Below, piece after piece: positions 20,369-30,808 of a stretch of 64,000 nucleotides of DNA (the first letter of the stretch is position 1; each line of letters begins with the position of its first letter). The notes under the pieces were generated by a model. That model worked only from the letters and a program-made list of their open reading frames with translations. It ran no database searches and was not told where the DNA came from. The position numbers and the translations under genes were made by a program. The stretch is from Lithodes maja (lineage: Eukaryota > Arthropoda > Malacostraca > Decapoda > Lithodidae): NCBI GenBank assembly GCA_037953745.1, contig JBAKBP010007969.1, positions 1-64,000 on the forward strand. The letters are read 5' to 3'.

Positions 20369-20880
20369 ACTCCGCCGTCCACCCTCATGCTCCCCCCCTC
20401 CCCCACCACCACCAGCCCCCCACCCCTCCCACTTGACTTAACACCAACTCATGCCCCTTTACCCCCATAATAGTCCCTTATACACACTATACTACGTGAT
20501 AGTGCTTACCCAGTCTTATTGAACAACTGTTACAGTATATGAATTCTATACACTATACAACTGGATACACAACATACCACATGATATTTAACAGGCCATC
20601 ATAGTTACTGTATTCAGTCATAATTTACAGTATTCTCAGTATTCTCAGAGTGCGGCTGAGAAACTCCACACCAAGTAATCAACTATCACACCTCCTTCGA
20701 CCTCCGAGCTGTCAACACCTCGCAGCTGCTCTCCGATAATGAGTTACCTTGTGTGAAGTTGATAGAAGTGTTGTCCCGGAAATTTATATGTGCATTTCAA
20801 TAAGTAATTAGGTGTTTTATGAGCAATTCAGATGTAATTGGATATTCCAAGTAATTGAAAATATGGATTAAGTAAAACAG
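20369..20880 (+). other. Possible FoxP 3' region, then LINE C1 5' flank
   Basis: C-rich just after the stop at 20368, then AT-rich. No polyadenylation signal that I would rely on, and no ORF. Confidence 0.4.
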
Positions 20881-20945
20881 TTCCTGGAGTGAGATGGGAT
20901 AGTGGGGCGATTGTTGTTTTTAGGCTGGCAGACGACCACCTCGCG

Positions 20946-22669
20946 ATGGCAGGAAGGCGTGAAAGCCTAGCTGGGGATGAGGAGGAATATGAATTTGAAG
21001 GCTTTATCACCGAGGACAAGGATGATCAGTTGGCAAGTATGAAAAAACAATTAACCCGGCAAGCGCGATAGGCCTCACGGAAGCAGGACCATAAAAAAAG
21101 GTTTCCAAAAAAAAAAAAGGGCCTATCAAAAAAAAATTTTTTTGTCTCTAGGTGAGATAATTCCCCTCCAGTACTCATCCATGTAAATCTCACCCACCCC
21201 CCTCCCCTCCTTCCCCACCTTATTCCCCCCTCCCTCCCCTCCTCAATTATCACCTATTTTCCCTCTTATTATCATCATTTATCGGTTATTTTTCTCTCCC
21301 GCGATAATGTAGCACAAGTGGGTTGCAGAAAAGATCGATATGTAACGCCCAGACACCAGCCCACACCGCCCCGCTTGTTTCAGTTACCTCACAGACAGCG
21401 AGAGAGGAGGGTTGACTGTAGCTCTCTCTCGCCTGACATTACGACCGGGTGGCCAATATCTTCGTTTTTCACCACCCAAATACTTTTCCCACTTATTTTA
21501 GCACTCTTGAAGGTTCATATATACATCATATATGTAAAATAAAAGCATACCGAAAACAAATAATGGTCTATATTGTAAATATAACGAATTCTGTCAGAAT
21601 CCAAGGCTAGAAATACACAAATAACTACCCTAGCTCCTAGGGCTATTTAGCGCTTAACAGGTTAATGGGTCTTGTGAGATGGAGGGGAGTGATGGAAAAT
21701 TGGAGGAAGGAGTTAGGGGCTAAAGTAGAAGTTTTGTCCGATATGTGTGGCGTTACTAGCGGGGTGGATAGGCCTAGGCCAGTAAGTGACAGCCTAGCGG
21801 CAGTGATGGCCAGAGTAGACGAGTTAGCGTCGGAAAATGTGGCACTCAAGGCTCAGCTTAAGGAATATGAGGGCCACCTGAGTGAGGAAGTAAAAGGAAT
21901 TAGTGAGGTAAAAAATGAGTGGACAAGGGTAGAAAGTGCCACGATGGTAGCCCTTGAAGAAATTGTGAAGGAGCAGAAGGAAGAGAGAGAAAAGGAAAAG
22001 AAAGAGTTTGACAAAAATGTAGTGCAAGTTTTAAAGAAGAAAGAGAAGGTAGTGAGAGAGACAATAGATAGAGGTAAGTGTGTAGTAATCTTTGGAGATG
22101 TGGAAGAGCACCTGGCAGATATGAAGGTAAGAAAGGAAAGGGATGTTGTGAAAGTCAAGGGGATACTGGATTACTTAGACGAGGGTTATGGATGGGTAAA
22201 AGAACTGGAGGAGGTGAGAAGGTTAGGAATATATAAGAAGGGCGAGATGAGACCACTAAGAGTGGAACTAAAGTTTAGATCAACAGCAGAAGCAGTAGCC
22301 AATGTGAGCTGGAAATTAAATTCGACAGAGCTGAATCATATAAGGGTAAAAAAGGACCTAAGTGTAGAAGAACGAGAACAGTTAAGGGAACTCCAAGCTA
22401 AGGCTGATGAAGAGAATGGAAAGTTGTCTGAAGAGCAAAAGAAGAATTTTTTTTGGAGAATAAGGGAAGGGCAAGTAAGGAAGTGGTACATCAGGAGCCA
22501 CCAAGAACCGAAAGTAAGAGGAGTGATAGGGAAAGAGACAGAGAGACAAGTACGAAGTCAAAGCAAGGAGACGGAGCGAGAGATAATGCAGGGAGCAGGG
22601 GACCGGAGAGAGAGCCAGGATGTGGTGGAGAGGGTGGAACAGAGGGAGAGAGAGGGGGGAGGAGAATAG
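20946..22669 (+). pseudogene. LINE C1 ORF1, split by a TTAA MITE
   Basis: The ORF begins MAGRRESLAGDEEEYEFEGF and runs in frame to the TTAA at 21051. It resumes after the MITE at 21665 for 334 more codons. Removing the insert and one TTAA keeps the frame, so the interrupted protein was about 370 residues. It is acidic at the start, then a long charged coiled-coil region (about 21840-22080), then a basic C-terminal domain resembling LINE ORF1 RNA-binding proteins. No zinc knuckle is seen. The equivalent ORF1 of LINE C2 (39512-40453) is 313 residues and similar in design. The last 217 bp overlap ORF2 in another frame. Confidence 0.8.
21055..21661 (+). mobile_element. TTAA MITE family 1, diverged copy 5
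   Basis: 607 bp between TTAA at 21051-21054 and 21662-21665. The layout matches family 1 (CCCGG start, A tract near 21103, conserved region near 21460), but the sequence is clearly more diverged. It marks an older subfamily or an older insertion. Confidence 0.75.
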
Positions 22670-25575
22670 AATTAGTGGGGGAGGTGGAACTGGGTCAGGG
22701 AAGGGATGGAGGAGGAGGTGAACCTGGTAGGAGGCAGAGAGGGAAGAGAAACAAGGAGGTGGATTCAAATATACTGTGCTACTACACTAATATAGATGGA
22801 ATAAATAGTAAAAAGGTAGAGTTAGATAATATATTAAGAAAAGATCAACCACAGATAGTCTGTTTGACAGAGACAAAGCTGAACCAGGACTTTGACAGCA
22901 ACATAGTGTTTAGTGAAGGATATAATATATGGAGAAATGATAGAAAGGGTAAAAGGGGAGGTGGAGTGGCAGTATTAGTTAAGAACCCTATGACAGCAAA
23001 GCACGTGGAGTTAAATAATGACAAGGCAGAAATAATGGCAGTTGAACTCAATGATATAGAAGGAAAAAAGCTAGACATAGCAGTAGCTTACATGCCACCA
23101 AAGACCAGAGCATGGAGGGAGTTGGAGTTTGAGGAGATGGTAGAGGATATGATTCAGTCGTTGAGAAGATTGCTTTTAAGGAAGAATCGATTGATCTTGG
23201 TAGGAGATTTCAACTGTAGTGAGGTTGATTGGGAATCGGGAGATGCAGGGCCAAATCAGAGATGTTGGGGAAGTCGGCTAGTGGAGTTGGTTACGGAAAA
23301 TGTACTTGCACAACATGTGAAGGAAAATACAAGAATGAGGGGTAATAACGAACCTTCTAAACTCGATCTGATTTTTACAAAAGATCCTCACGAAATTAGT
23401 GAAATAAACTATCTATGTCCTGTAGGTAAAAGTGATCACCTATTACTAAAATGGAAGTTGACCTCGAGTAATGCCAATAGATTAGACAATAGCTACATAA
23501 ATGACAGATTAAATTATAGTAAAGCTGATTATGTATCCTTGAAAAGATATTTAGAGGGAGTAGATTGGGATCTTATTTTGAAGGAACGGGACGTACAAGG
23601 TAAATATAGTAGATTCCTCGAAATTTATAGAGTGGGAACCAATATGTTTGTCCCAAGATATAAAACTGGAAATTTTACTAAGCAGAAAGATTGGTTTAAT
23701 TTGAAATGCAAAAGAGCTTTAGGTAGGCGTGATGCAGCTTGGGCTAGATTAAGAAGAAGGAACACTGAGAGTAATCGGAATAAATATAAACAGGAGAGGA
23801 ATAGATATGTTAACATAATTAGGCAAGTTAAAATGAACTATGAGAAGAACATAGTAAATAAATGTGAAAGTGACCCTAGATTATTTTATAAATATATAAA
23901 CAGTAAGTTGAAGGTAAAGAAACAAATTACTAAATTAAGAGTTGATGCTAGGACGTATGAAAATGTATCGGACATGTGTGAGGTAATGAATAACAAATTG
24001 GGGTCAGTTTTTACTAGAGAGGAAGGTTTTGACGAACCACAGGCGGGAGTACTGGAGAGTGGTCTTAGTAAGATTGAAATAACTAGAGATGAGCTGTTAT
24101 CTGCGATGAGAGGACTTGAAGTAAGGAAAGCTATGGGACCAGATGAAGTGTCTGCCTGGGTTTTAAAGGAGTGTGCAGAACAATTAGTAGAGCCAGTGAG
24201 GGACATAATTCAAGCTTCCTTAGATAAAGGACAGGTTCCTGTTGAATGGAAAAGAGCTAATATCATTCCGATATACAAGAATGGAAACCCTGAGGACCCT
24301 CTAAACTATAGACCAGTTTCACTTACTAGTATTGTATGCAAGATTTGTGAAAAGCTAATTAGGAAGAGATGGATGAAAATGTTGGAGAGAAAGAAGATAA
24401 TAACCCCAAAGCAATTTGGATTCAGAGAAGGGACATCTTGTGTTACCAGTTTGCTATGTTATTACAGTAGGGTGATAGATGTACTCCAAGAAAAAGGCGG
24501 ATGGGTGGACTGCGTCTACTTAGACCTTTCCAAAGCATTCGATAAGGTACCACATAAGAGATTGTTATCTAAGCTTGAGATGCTAGGATGTGTCAGGGGG
24601 AGTTTGCTGAAATGGATGGAGAGTTATTTAACGGATAGGGAAATGAGGACCAACATTAGAGGAACTTACTCATCGTGGCGGAAAGTTGAGAGTGGTGTGC
24701 CGCAGGGATCTGTGTTGGCACCTCTCATGTTCCTTATGTACGTGAATGACCTGCCGATAGGCATAAACTCTTACATGTCAATGTTTGCAGATGACGTAAA
24801 AATTATGAGACAAATAACAAATAAAAGTAGTTGTGAGGAGCTGCAAGGGGATTTAGATAAAATATACGAATGGAGCACCAAGTGGAAAATGAAATTTAAT
24901 ATAAGTAAATGCCATGTGTTAAATATGGGAAGAAGTGTGAATAGACCAAATTGGGAGTACAGGATGGGAGATAATATAATTAGCAAGGCCGAAAAAGAAA
25001 AAGATTTAGGGTTGATTATACAAGATAATTTGTCGCCAGAGAAACATATTAACAAGCTCTTTAGCGGAATGTATGCAATGGCCGGGAATATGAAAGTTGC
25101 TCTGAACTACTTGGATGAGACCATGGTAGCGAAAATTATGAAGAGTATGATTAGACCAAGATTGGAGTATGCAGCAGTGGTGTGGTCCCCGCATCTAAAG
25201 AAGCATATTCACAAGTTAGAAAGAATCCAGAGAGCAGTCACTAGATTGGTTCCAAGTCTCAGAGAACTGCCATATGAAGGGAGGCTAGACAAATTAAATC
25301 TACCGAGTCTAAAAGAGAGGAGAGAGAGGGGAGACATGATAATGATGTACAAATGTGCCCGGGGGCTGGAGAGGCTGGATAGGGAGGATATATTAATTAT
25401 GGATACAGGAATAACTAGAGGCCACAGCTACAAAGTAAAAAGACCTACCTGCAAGAACGATATCAGGAAGTTTAGCTTCCCCTATAGATGTATTGACAAA
25501 TGGAATGGGCTGGAGGAGGAGGTGGTAGGGGCAAGGAACATCCATATTTTCAAGAAAAAATTGGATAAAAAGTAG
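22453..25575 (+). CDS. LINE C1 ORF2: endonuclease and reverse transcriptase, open
   Basis: An uninterrupted 1040-codon frame. From about codon 105 it carries an APE-type endonuclease (CLTETKL, RGGGVAV, LVGDFNCSEVDW, KLDLIF, GKSDH). From about codon 560 it carries a reverse transcriptase (RANIIPIYKNG, YLDLSKAFDKVPH, SGVPQGSVLAP, the catalytic MFADD), then a thumb region with VVWSPHLKKHIHKLERIQRA. The pattern is of the CR1/Rex1 group. It nicks DNA and copies its own RNA at the cut. The listed start is TTG within the ORF1 overlap; the real start may be by reinitiation. All key residues I could check are present, but ORF1 is broken by the MITE. Confidence 0.9.
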   Translation: MENKGRASKEVVHQEPPRTESKRSDRERDRETSTKSKQGDGARDNAGSRGPEREPGCGGEGGTEGERGGRRIELVGEVELGQGRDGGGGEPGRRQRGKRNKEVDSNILCYYTNIDGINSKKVELDNILRKDQPQIVCLTETKLNQDFDSNIVFSEGYNIWRNDRKGKRGGGVAVLVKNPMTAKHVELNNDKAEIMAVELNDIEGKKLDIAVAYMPPKTRAWRELEFEEMVEDMIQSLRRLLLRKNRLILVGDFNCSEVDWESGDAGPNQRCWGSRLVELVTENVLAQHVKENTRMRGNNEPSKLDLIFTKDPHEISEINYLCPVGKSDHLLLKWKLTSSNANRLDNSYINDRLNYSKADYVSLKRYLEGVDWDLILKERDVQGKYSRFLEIYRVGTNMFVPRYKTGNFTKQKDWFNLKCKRALGRRDAAWARLRRRNTESNRNKYKQERNRYVNIIRQVKMNYEKNIVNKCESDPRLFYKYINSKLKVKKQITKLRVDARTYENVSDMCEVMNNKLGSVFTREEGFDEPQAGVLESGLSKIEITRDELLSAMRGLEVRKAMGPDEVSAWVLKECAEQLVEPVRDIIQASLDKGQVPVEWKRANIIPIYKNGNPEDPLNYRPVSLTSIVCKICEKLIRKRWMKMLERKKIITPKQFGFREGTSCVTSLLCYYSRVIDVLQEKGGWVDCVYLDLSKAFDKVPHKRLLSKLEMLGCVRGSLLKWMESYLTDREMRTNIRGTYSSWRKVESGVPQGSVLAPLMFLMYVNDLPIGINSYMSMFADDVKIMRQITNKSSCEELQGDLDKIYEWSTKWKMKFNISKCHVLNMGRSVNRPNWEYRMGDNIISKAEKEKDLGLIIQDNLSPEKHINKLFSGMYAMAGNMKVALNYLDETMVAKIMKSMIRPRLEYAAVVWSPHLKKHIHKLERIQRAVTRLVPSLRELPYEGRLDKLNLPSLKERRERGDMIMMYKCARGLERLDREDILIMDTGITRGHSYKVKRPTCKNDIRKFSFPYRCIDKWNGLEEEVVGARNIHIFKKKLDKK

Positions 25576-25655
25576 ACTGAGAGACGGGACAACACGAGCT
25601 TAGCTCAACTCCTGTAAACTACAATTAGGTAAATACAATTAGGTAAATACACTCG
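25576..25655 (+). repeat. LINE C1 3' end with AATTAGGTAAATAC repeats
   Basis: After the ORF2 stop comes GGACAACACGAGC, CTCCTGTAAACTAC, then two copies of AATTAGGTAAATAC. The same layout ends LINE C3 (AAATAGGTAAATAC at 37310-37335). Short repeated tails are typical of CR1-type LINEs. Confidence 0.8.
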
Positions 25656-25659
25656 TCTC

Positions 25660-28600
25660 AGTAGTCTCAGACAAGGGACGAGCTCAAGCAGAAGAGGGCC
25701 CTTGCCAAGCGGAGGTTCACCAGGAAGGCCAACCAGTTGAGGGAGGGAGCCAGACTAACGACCCGTCCCAAGTTCTCGAGGACCTCTTTCAAGAACTTTC
25801 GCTTGTGTTTCAAGATGTTGAAAGGTTGCACGAACGTGAAAGATGGAGGCTGTACAGAAGAAGAAAATTACTAACACAAAGACGCACACAACAAAGTTTA
25901 CAGGAAAGACAAAAGATCCAAATAGATAGAGAAATTGTGGAAATTGAACAACGACTAAGAATCTCCTATGAGCTACAACAAATAGAAGAGGAGAGCAAAG
26001 CTATTGCAAGCATAAAGGAAAACGCCAACAAATACTTCTTTTCATACGCTAAACATAAAACTAAAACCACATCAAACATCGGCCCACTAAGTAAATATGA
26101 TGGGTCATTCACAGGGGACAAAAAGGAAATGAGTCAACTATTACGTCTACAGTATGAAAAAGCCTTCAGTAAGCCTGACGAAACAAAAGCAATCAGAGAC
26201 CAAAATGAATTTTTCATCATAAATCCCCCCACGGAAACTCCCCAGATTCTGGACATTAATTTCGGACCAAAAGATATAGCAGAAGCCATCGCCAACATGC
26301 CATCCCACTCGGCACCAGGCCCGGACTCGTGGAGTTCAATCCTAATAAAGAAATGTAAGGAAAACCTTTCAAAACCCCTGGCTATAATGTGGAGAAGGAG
26401 TCTAGACACTGGAGAAATACCGGATAATTTAAAAAACGCAATAATTGCCCCTTTGCATAAAGGAGGGAGTAAAGCACTACCAAAAAACTATCACCCAGTA
26501 GCTCTGACTTCCCACATCATTAAAATTTTCGAGCGAGTCCTGCGAGGCAAAATCTCAACATTTATGGAAAAAAATGAACTACACAACACTGGTCAACATG
26601 GGTTCAGAGCAGGAAGATCATGTCTCTCGCAACTATTGGAACACTATGACAGAATTCTTAAATTCCTAGAAGAAAAGAAAAACGTGGACGTCATCTACAC
26701 CGATTTTGCTAAGGCATTTGATAAATGTGATCACGGTATTATTGCACACAAACTTAAAGCAAAAGGAATAACGGGTAAAATCGGAAGGTGGATATACAAC
26801 TTCCTCGTGAACCGAAAACAATCAGTAGCAGTAAGCCAAGTAACATCGGAGCCTTCAGATGTCAAAAGCTCAGTTCCCCAAGGAACAGTACTAGCGCCCC
26901 TTCTTTTCCTCATTCTAATAAGTGACATAGATGCTAACACAAGACACAGTACAGTATCCTCCTTTGCTGATGACACGAAACTGAGTATGATAGTAAAGGC
27001 ACAGGAAGACACGGGCCGGCTGCAAGAGGACATAAATAAGGTGTTCCAGTGGACTAGGGAAAATAACATGCAATTTAATGAAAACAAATTTCAATTAATA
27101 CGATACGGAGATAAGGATTTAGTTAAAGAGAGCACAAGTTACATAACAGAATCCAACCACATAATAGAACGTAAAGACAATGTGAAAGACCTTGGGGTGA
27201 TAATGTCTGACAATATGGGATTCAAAGAACATAACCAGGTCAAAGTTGCAGCTGCGAAACGGCTAACAGGTTGGATTCTACGAACATTTAGAACTCGCGG
27301 TGAATTGCCTATGATAACACTCTTCAAATCCCTGGTGCTACCGCGGCTAGAATACTGTAACGTATTAACATCCCCATACAAATTAGGTGAAATTAATGAC
27401 TTAGAAAATGTACAAAGGAACTTCACCTCACATATAAACTCAGTAAAACAGTTGCACTATTGGGATCGCTTAAAATCACTCAAACTATATTCGTTGGAAC
27501 GTAGAAGGGAACGATACTTAATAATATATACGTGGAAAATCGCAGAGGGTTTTGTACCAAATCTACATACACCAATAGCAATGAAATTCAATGATAGGAG
27601 AGGCTGGGAATGCGAGATCCCCAAGATGATAAATCTGGGGGCTATGGGCTCTCTGCGAGAGGGCTGGTTATCACATAGAGGAGCACGTCTCTTCAACAAA
27701 CTCCCGCGGCGAGTGAGAGACATGAGAGGTGTCTCGTTAGACAGCTTCAAGAGAGCTCTCGATGTCGAACTACAAAAAGTGCCAGACGAGCCCATCTTCA
27801 CAAGGGTGCGCTCCACCTCTTCGAATAGTCTGCTGCACCAATTTTCAAACAACAACGAAGGGCGATGCGCTCTTCGGTGCCACTAGCAAGATTGGCGAAC
27901 TCCACATCTATAGGTGAGGTACGTGGAAACTTTAACTACCAGTGGCGGAAAAGAAGATGACATTGTACTGGATGAAAATGATAAATATATATCTGATATG
28001 GAAAGAGAAAAATTACTTAAGGGTAATTATAGTGAATTTGGCGAAAGGAAAGACTGAGAGGGAGAAGGAAAAGTTTAATGCTGTAAAGGTAAAGTCATTG
28101 GAACCTCCTAAGTTTGGTGGCAACATCAGGGAATATGGTACATTCAAAGCCGACTACGAGCGACTCATGTCAAAGTGTTATGGGGAAGACCCTTATGCAC
28201 TGAAAATGTGTTTGGTAGGTGAAGCATTGGAGACTGTGAGAGGGGTGGAGGACAATTTCAAACTTATGATTGAAAGACTGGACAATATATTTGGTAATGC
28301 ATCGAAGTTGACAGAGGCTATAGTGAGAGACATAAACAATTTAAAACCTGTGCCTGATGGAGATGCTAGAAAATTGATTCTCATGGTCAATACTCTGGAA
28401 AGATGTTGGTTAGATCTGAAAAAGGTTAAACTAGAGGCTGAAATGAACACCACCACAATGGCGAGTCAAATAGAAAGACTACTCCCTTCCACGCAGAAAC
28501 GCGAATGGGTTATAATTGCACAGAGAAACCAAAACTCAAATGGACTCTTCAAGGATGTGCTTGATTTCCTGCTTCAAGAAAAGAAGGTATTTGAGTATAT

Positions 28601-28970
28601 GGAATCTGACCTTCGAACAACGCCTGCCCCAAGATTAGTGAAGAGCCACTCTGTAAGCAGTGAAGAAAATAGCAAGGTAAACAACAATGAAAGCAAATGT
28701 AGAAAGTCCTCAAATGTATCGACCAATCTAGCGACCAGAGATGGAATATTGTTAATGGTTGGCAACATCTCCTGCAAGAATCAACCAGTGACGACTCTGT
28801 GGGATCCCGGCTCCAACATCACCTTAATTACCCACAAGAAAGCTACTGAACTTGGACTCCATGGAATTGAGGTCAATTTATCAATCACAAAAGTAGGAAA
28901 TAGAAGTGAAAAAATAGCCAATAAAGAATACAATGTACCTCTCATTGACAACAATGGTAAAGTATGGGAG
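25660..28970 (+). mobile_element. BEL/Pao retrotransposon fragment, interrupted
   Basis: The start (about 25678) encodes TRDELKQKRALAKRRFTRKA, the N-terminus of BEL Gag, and 28075-28970 encodes later Gag and part of the protease. No LTR is seen on either side. LINE F interrupts it from about 25835 to 27930. At about 28970 the BEL frame ends in an unrelated G-rich stretch. BEL/Pao elements are virus-related; this copy is broken at least three ways and cannot encode a functional polyprotein. Confidence 0.75.
25805..27886 (+). CDS. LINE F reverse transcriptase ORF, fused in frame to BEL Gag N-terminus
   Basis: The 693-codon frame starts in BEL sequence (FQDVERLHE) and passes without a stop into a LINE of the CR1/Rex1 kind. 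It has a basic leader ERERWRLYRRRKLLTQRR, then a reverse transcriptase from about codon 150 with NAIIAPLHKGGS, VIYTDFAKAFDKCDH, SSVPQGTVLAP and the catalytic SFADDTK. A C-terminal SLERRRERYLIIYTWK region follows. No endonuclease domain is present, because the copy is 5'-truncated. The frame is otherwise open to the stop, so the insertion is not old. It may simply be chance that the junction is in frame. Confidence 0.85.
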   Translation: MFQDVERLHERERWRLYRRRKLLTQRRTQQSLQERQKIQIDREIVEIEQRLRISYELQQIEEESKAIASIKENANKYFFSYAKHKTKTTSNIGPLSKYDGSFTGDKKEMSQLLRLQYEKAFSKPDETKAIRDQNEFFIINPPTETPQILDINFGPKDIAEAIANMPSHSAPGPDSWSSILIKKCKENLSKPLAIMWRRSLDTGEIPDNLKNAIIAPLHKGGSKALPKNYHPVALTSHIIKIFERVLRGKISTFMEKNELHNTGQHGFRAGRSCLSQLLEHYDRILKFLEEKKNVDVIYTDFAKAFDKCDHGIIAHKLKAKGITGKIGRWIYNFLVNRKQSVAVSQVTSEPSDVKSSVPQGTVLAPLLFLILISDIDANTRHSTVSSFADDTKLSMIVKAQEDTGRLQEDINKVFQWTRENNMQFNENKFQLIRYGDKDLVKESTSYITESNHIIERKDNVKDLGVIMSDNMGFKEHNQVKVAAAKRLTGWILRTFRTRGELPMITLFKSLVLPRLEYCNVLTSPYKLGEINDLENVQRNFTSHINSVKQLHYWDRLKSLKLYSLERRRERYLIIYTWKIAEGFVPNLHTPIAMKFNDRRGWECEIPKMINLGAMGSLREGWLSHRGARLFNKLPRRVRDMRGVSLDSFKRALDVELQKVPDEPIFTRVRSTSSNSLLHQFSNNNEGRCALRCH

Positions 28971-29006
28971 GGGGGAGCGGGACCACGGGTGAGGGGAAGA
29001 ATCTAG
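27942..29006 (+). pseudogene. BEL/Pao Gag and partial aspartic protease
   Basis: From about codon 45 the frame matches BEL Gag with PPKFGGNIREYGTFKADYER, then ALKMCLVGEALETVRGVED and ERCWLDLKKVKLEAEMN. The zinc-knuckle region expected next is missing (deletion around codon 245). A protease start follows, where the catalytic D-T/S-G reads DPG in LWDPGSNITLI, which should inactivate it. The frame then runs out into non-BEL sequence. The role in an intact element would be capsid formation and polyprotein cleavage. The first ~40 residues come from another frame. Confidence 0.75.
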
Positions 29007-29402
29007 CCTGTACTGACCAAGGGCGGTGCGGGAGAGCCCAACTCTGAGGGAGGCATCCCAGAGCGTCCGGCATTGGGCAAAAGCTAGCCTGGCAACTGGG
29101 GAGGGAGGGAGGGGTTCAAATGTATGTATCTTTAATTTATATATAGGCTACTGTACGTGTTTTATGTAATTATTTTGTTTATTACAGTACCCGGTAGTTT
29201 AAATGCATGTACAGTATATACTGAGGCACATACCCCATAGCTGGGGGTGGCCGACTCCAGACAGAGCCCGGTTAGTAATATGTAGGACAAAAGTAGATAG
29301 TACAGTACAGTAGTTACAAGAAACCAAAACATGGTTTGTCTTGGAAAATGATGCAAATACAGTAATGCAGTTATTAACACTGCTTACTGTCTTGATTGAC
29401 AG
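28985..29402. other. Unassigned sequence with an inverted copy of the 10.1-10.5 kb repeat
   Basis: G-rich for ~130 bp, then AT-rich. The motif at 29214-29275 is the inverse of the repeat at 10465. No gene seen. Confidence 0.45.
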
Positions 29403-29970
29403 GGCTATACTCTTGTCTTGATAGAGTAATGCTTAGTGTGCAGAATTTTGGTGTGAGTATCCTAGGTTGGAGTCCTTGGAGTACCACATGTATTCATTGA
29501 TTTGTGTTGGTGGTGTAATGGTTTAGGTGTTTATATTCTGGGTGCGGTATCCCGAGTTGGAATCTCGGAAGGACCATATGCTTTCATTAATTAACTGTGT
29601 TGGGGGTGTAATGGTTTAGGTGCTTATATTCTGGGTGTGGTGTCCCGAGTTGGAATCCCGGGAGGACCATATGCTTTCATTAATTAACTGTGTTGGTGGT
29701 GTAATGGTTTAGGTGCTTATGTTCTGGGTGCGGTGTCCTGAGTTGGAATCTCGGAAGGACCATATGCCTTCATTAATTAACTGTGTTGGTGGTGTAATGG
29801 TTTAGGTGCTTATATTCTGGGTGTGGTGTCCCGAGTTGGAATCTCGGAAGGACCATATGCCTTCATTAATTAACTGTGTTGGTGGTGTAATGGTTTAGGT
29901 GCTTATGTTGTGGGTGCGGTATCCCGAGTTTGAATCTCGGAAGGACCATATGCTTTCATTAGTTTATTCA
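29403..29970 (+). repeat. Tandem array of 93-bp tRNA-like units
   Basis: Five units start with TTGGTGGTGTAATGG at 29507, 29600 (one change), 29693, 29786 and 29879, a constant 93-bp period. Each unit holds an A-box match (TGGTGTAATGG) and a B-box-like GAGTTGGAATCTCGG or GAGTTTGAATCTCGG. A diverged unit precedes them (29403-29500). No folded tRNA with a good acceptor stem is seen. It looks like an amplified tRNA-derived SINE monomer rather than tRNA genes. Confidence 0.85.
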
Positions 29971-30006
29971 AGTGCATTGGGGTTTGTAGTTGATGATTAA
30001 TATTAA

Positions 30007-30786
30007 CCCTCTCCGACATATGATGCAATTTTGAGCCTATTAGGGATACTTTAAAGCCTTTATTACCATCAGGGGTATTTACAAACCTTTAGTTTAGTTA
30101 CTTCAACCTCTGCAGTTGTCTTTTGAGTTAGCTGTGGGCAGAAAACTAATTTTGGAGAGGTAATTATAAGAGTGAGAGAACTTTATTTCTTATTGCTAAT
30201 CTGGCAACCTCTGCGTCATATTTTTTTTTTTTTTTTTTCTATATTCCAACTTACTTCCTCTCGGGCATAGGCTGAGAGCCTTAACATTCACCGCTTTACA
30301 ATGAACAGTGAAGCCCGTGAGGTCTTGTTCCAGTCTAGGGAGTGAGACATGTGAAGCACGTAGAGTACAACGAGCACCTGCCATCTTGCCTTCACATGAG
30401 GCACGGTGCTCACTCATGGCCCGAAACGACCCCATCTCTGAAGCCATCTCGTTCCCGTGCTTCACTGTCTCACCCCCTACACTCGGACTCTCACACTTAC
30501 ACACACACAACGCCACCTGTTGAGCAGATAACTCACCAGGCATTGCACCCGTATAGCATATTTTGAATATGGGAATATTCATACACTGCTATTTAATCAG
30601 GGAACAATGAGGGTATTTTATTGACGTTTCGGTGGGCTTGTGGTAATGCACTGATACTAGGTACAGCACAAATTCAATCCCAATAATATCTTCCCATTGA
30701 TACATCGGGATTTGAACCCGGGACCTTTGGATTACCAGGCCAGTGGCAAGACCACTCCACCACACCTCCCCTTGAGTCTGAAGGGG
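30007..30786. mobile_element. TTAA-bounded segment containing a SINE
   Basis: TTAA at 30003-30006 and 30787-30790; left end CCCTCTCCGAC, right end GAAGGGG. The ends match only weakly, so the pairing is tentative. It contains a tRNA-like segment on the minus strand (30680-30775) and a T tract near 30222. Confidence 0.45.
30680..30775 (-). repeat. tRNA-derived SINE head
   Basis: On the minus strand TGGTGGAGTGG is an exact A-box and GGTTCAAATCC an exact B-box, about 40 bp apart. The acceptor ends do not pair, so it is a SINE head, not a tRNA gene. Confidence 0.7.
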
Positions 30787-30808
30787 TTAAGAACAGGGTG
30801 TTACTTAA

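Noticed and set aside
22382..22768. Minus-strand ORF of 128 residues
   Set aside because: It is the shadow of purine-rich LINE C1 ORF1/ORF2 sequence.
25680..29006. A complete retrovirus-like element
   Set aside because: No LTRs, integrase or BEL reverse transcriptase are seen; the reverse transcriptase present belongs to an inserted LINE.
29507..29970. A cluster of five tRNA genes
   Set aside because: The A and B boxes are tRNA-like but I cannot fold an acceptor stem or a credible anticodon arm, and unit spacing is a strict tandem period.
30680..30775. A tRNA gene on the minus strand
   Set aside because: Good promoter boxes, but the ends do not pair as an acceptor stem; it is better read as a SINE head.
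30007..30786. A confident TTAA element
   Set aside because: The terminal sequences beyond TTAA match poorly, so it is kept only at low confidence.
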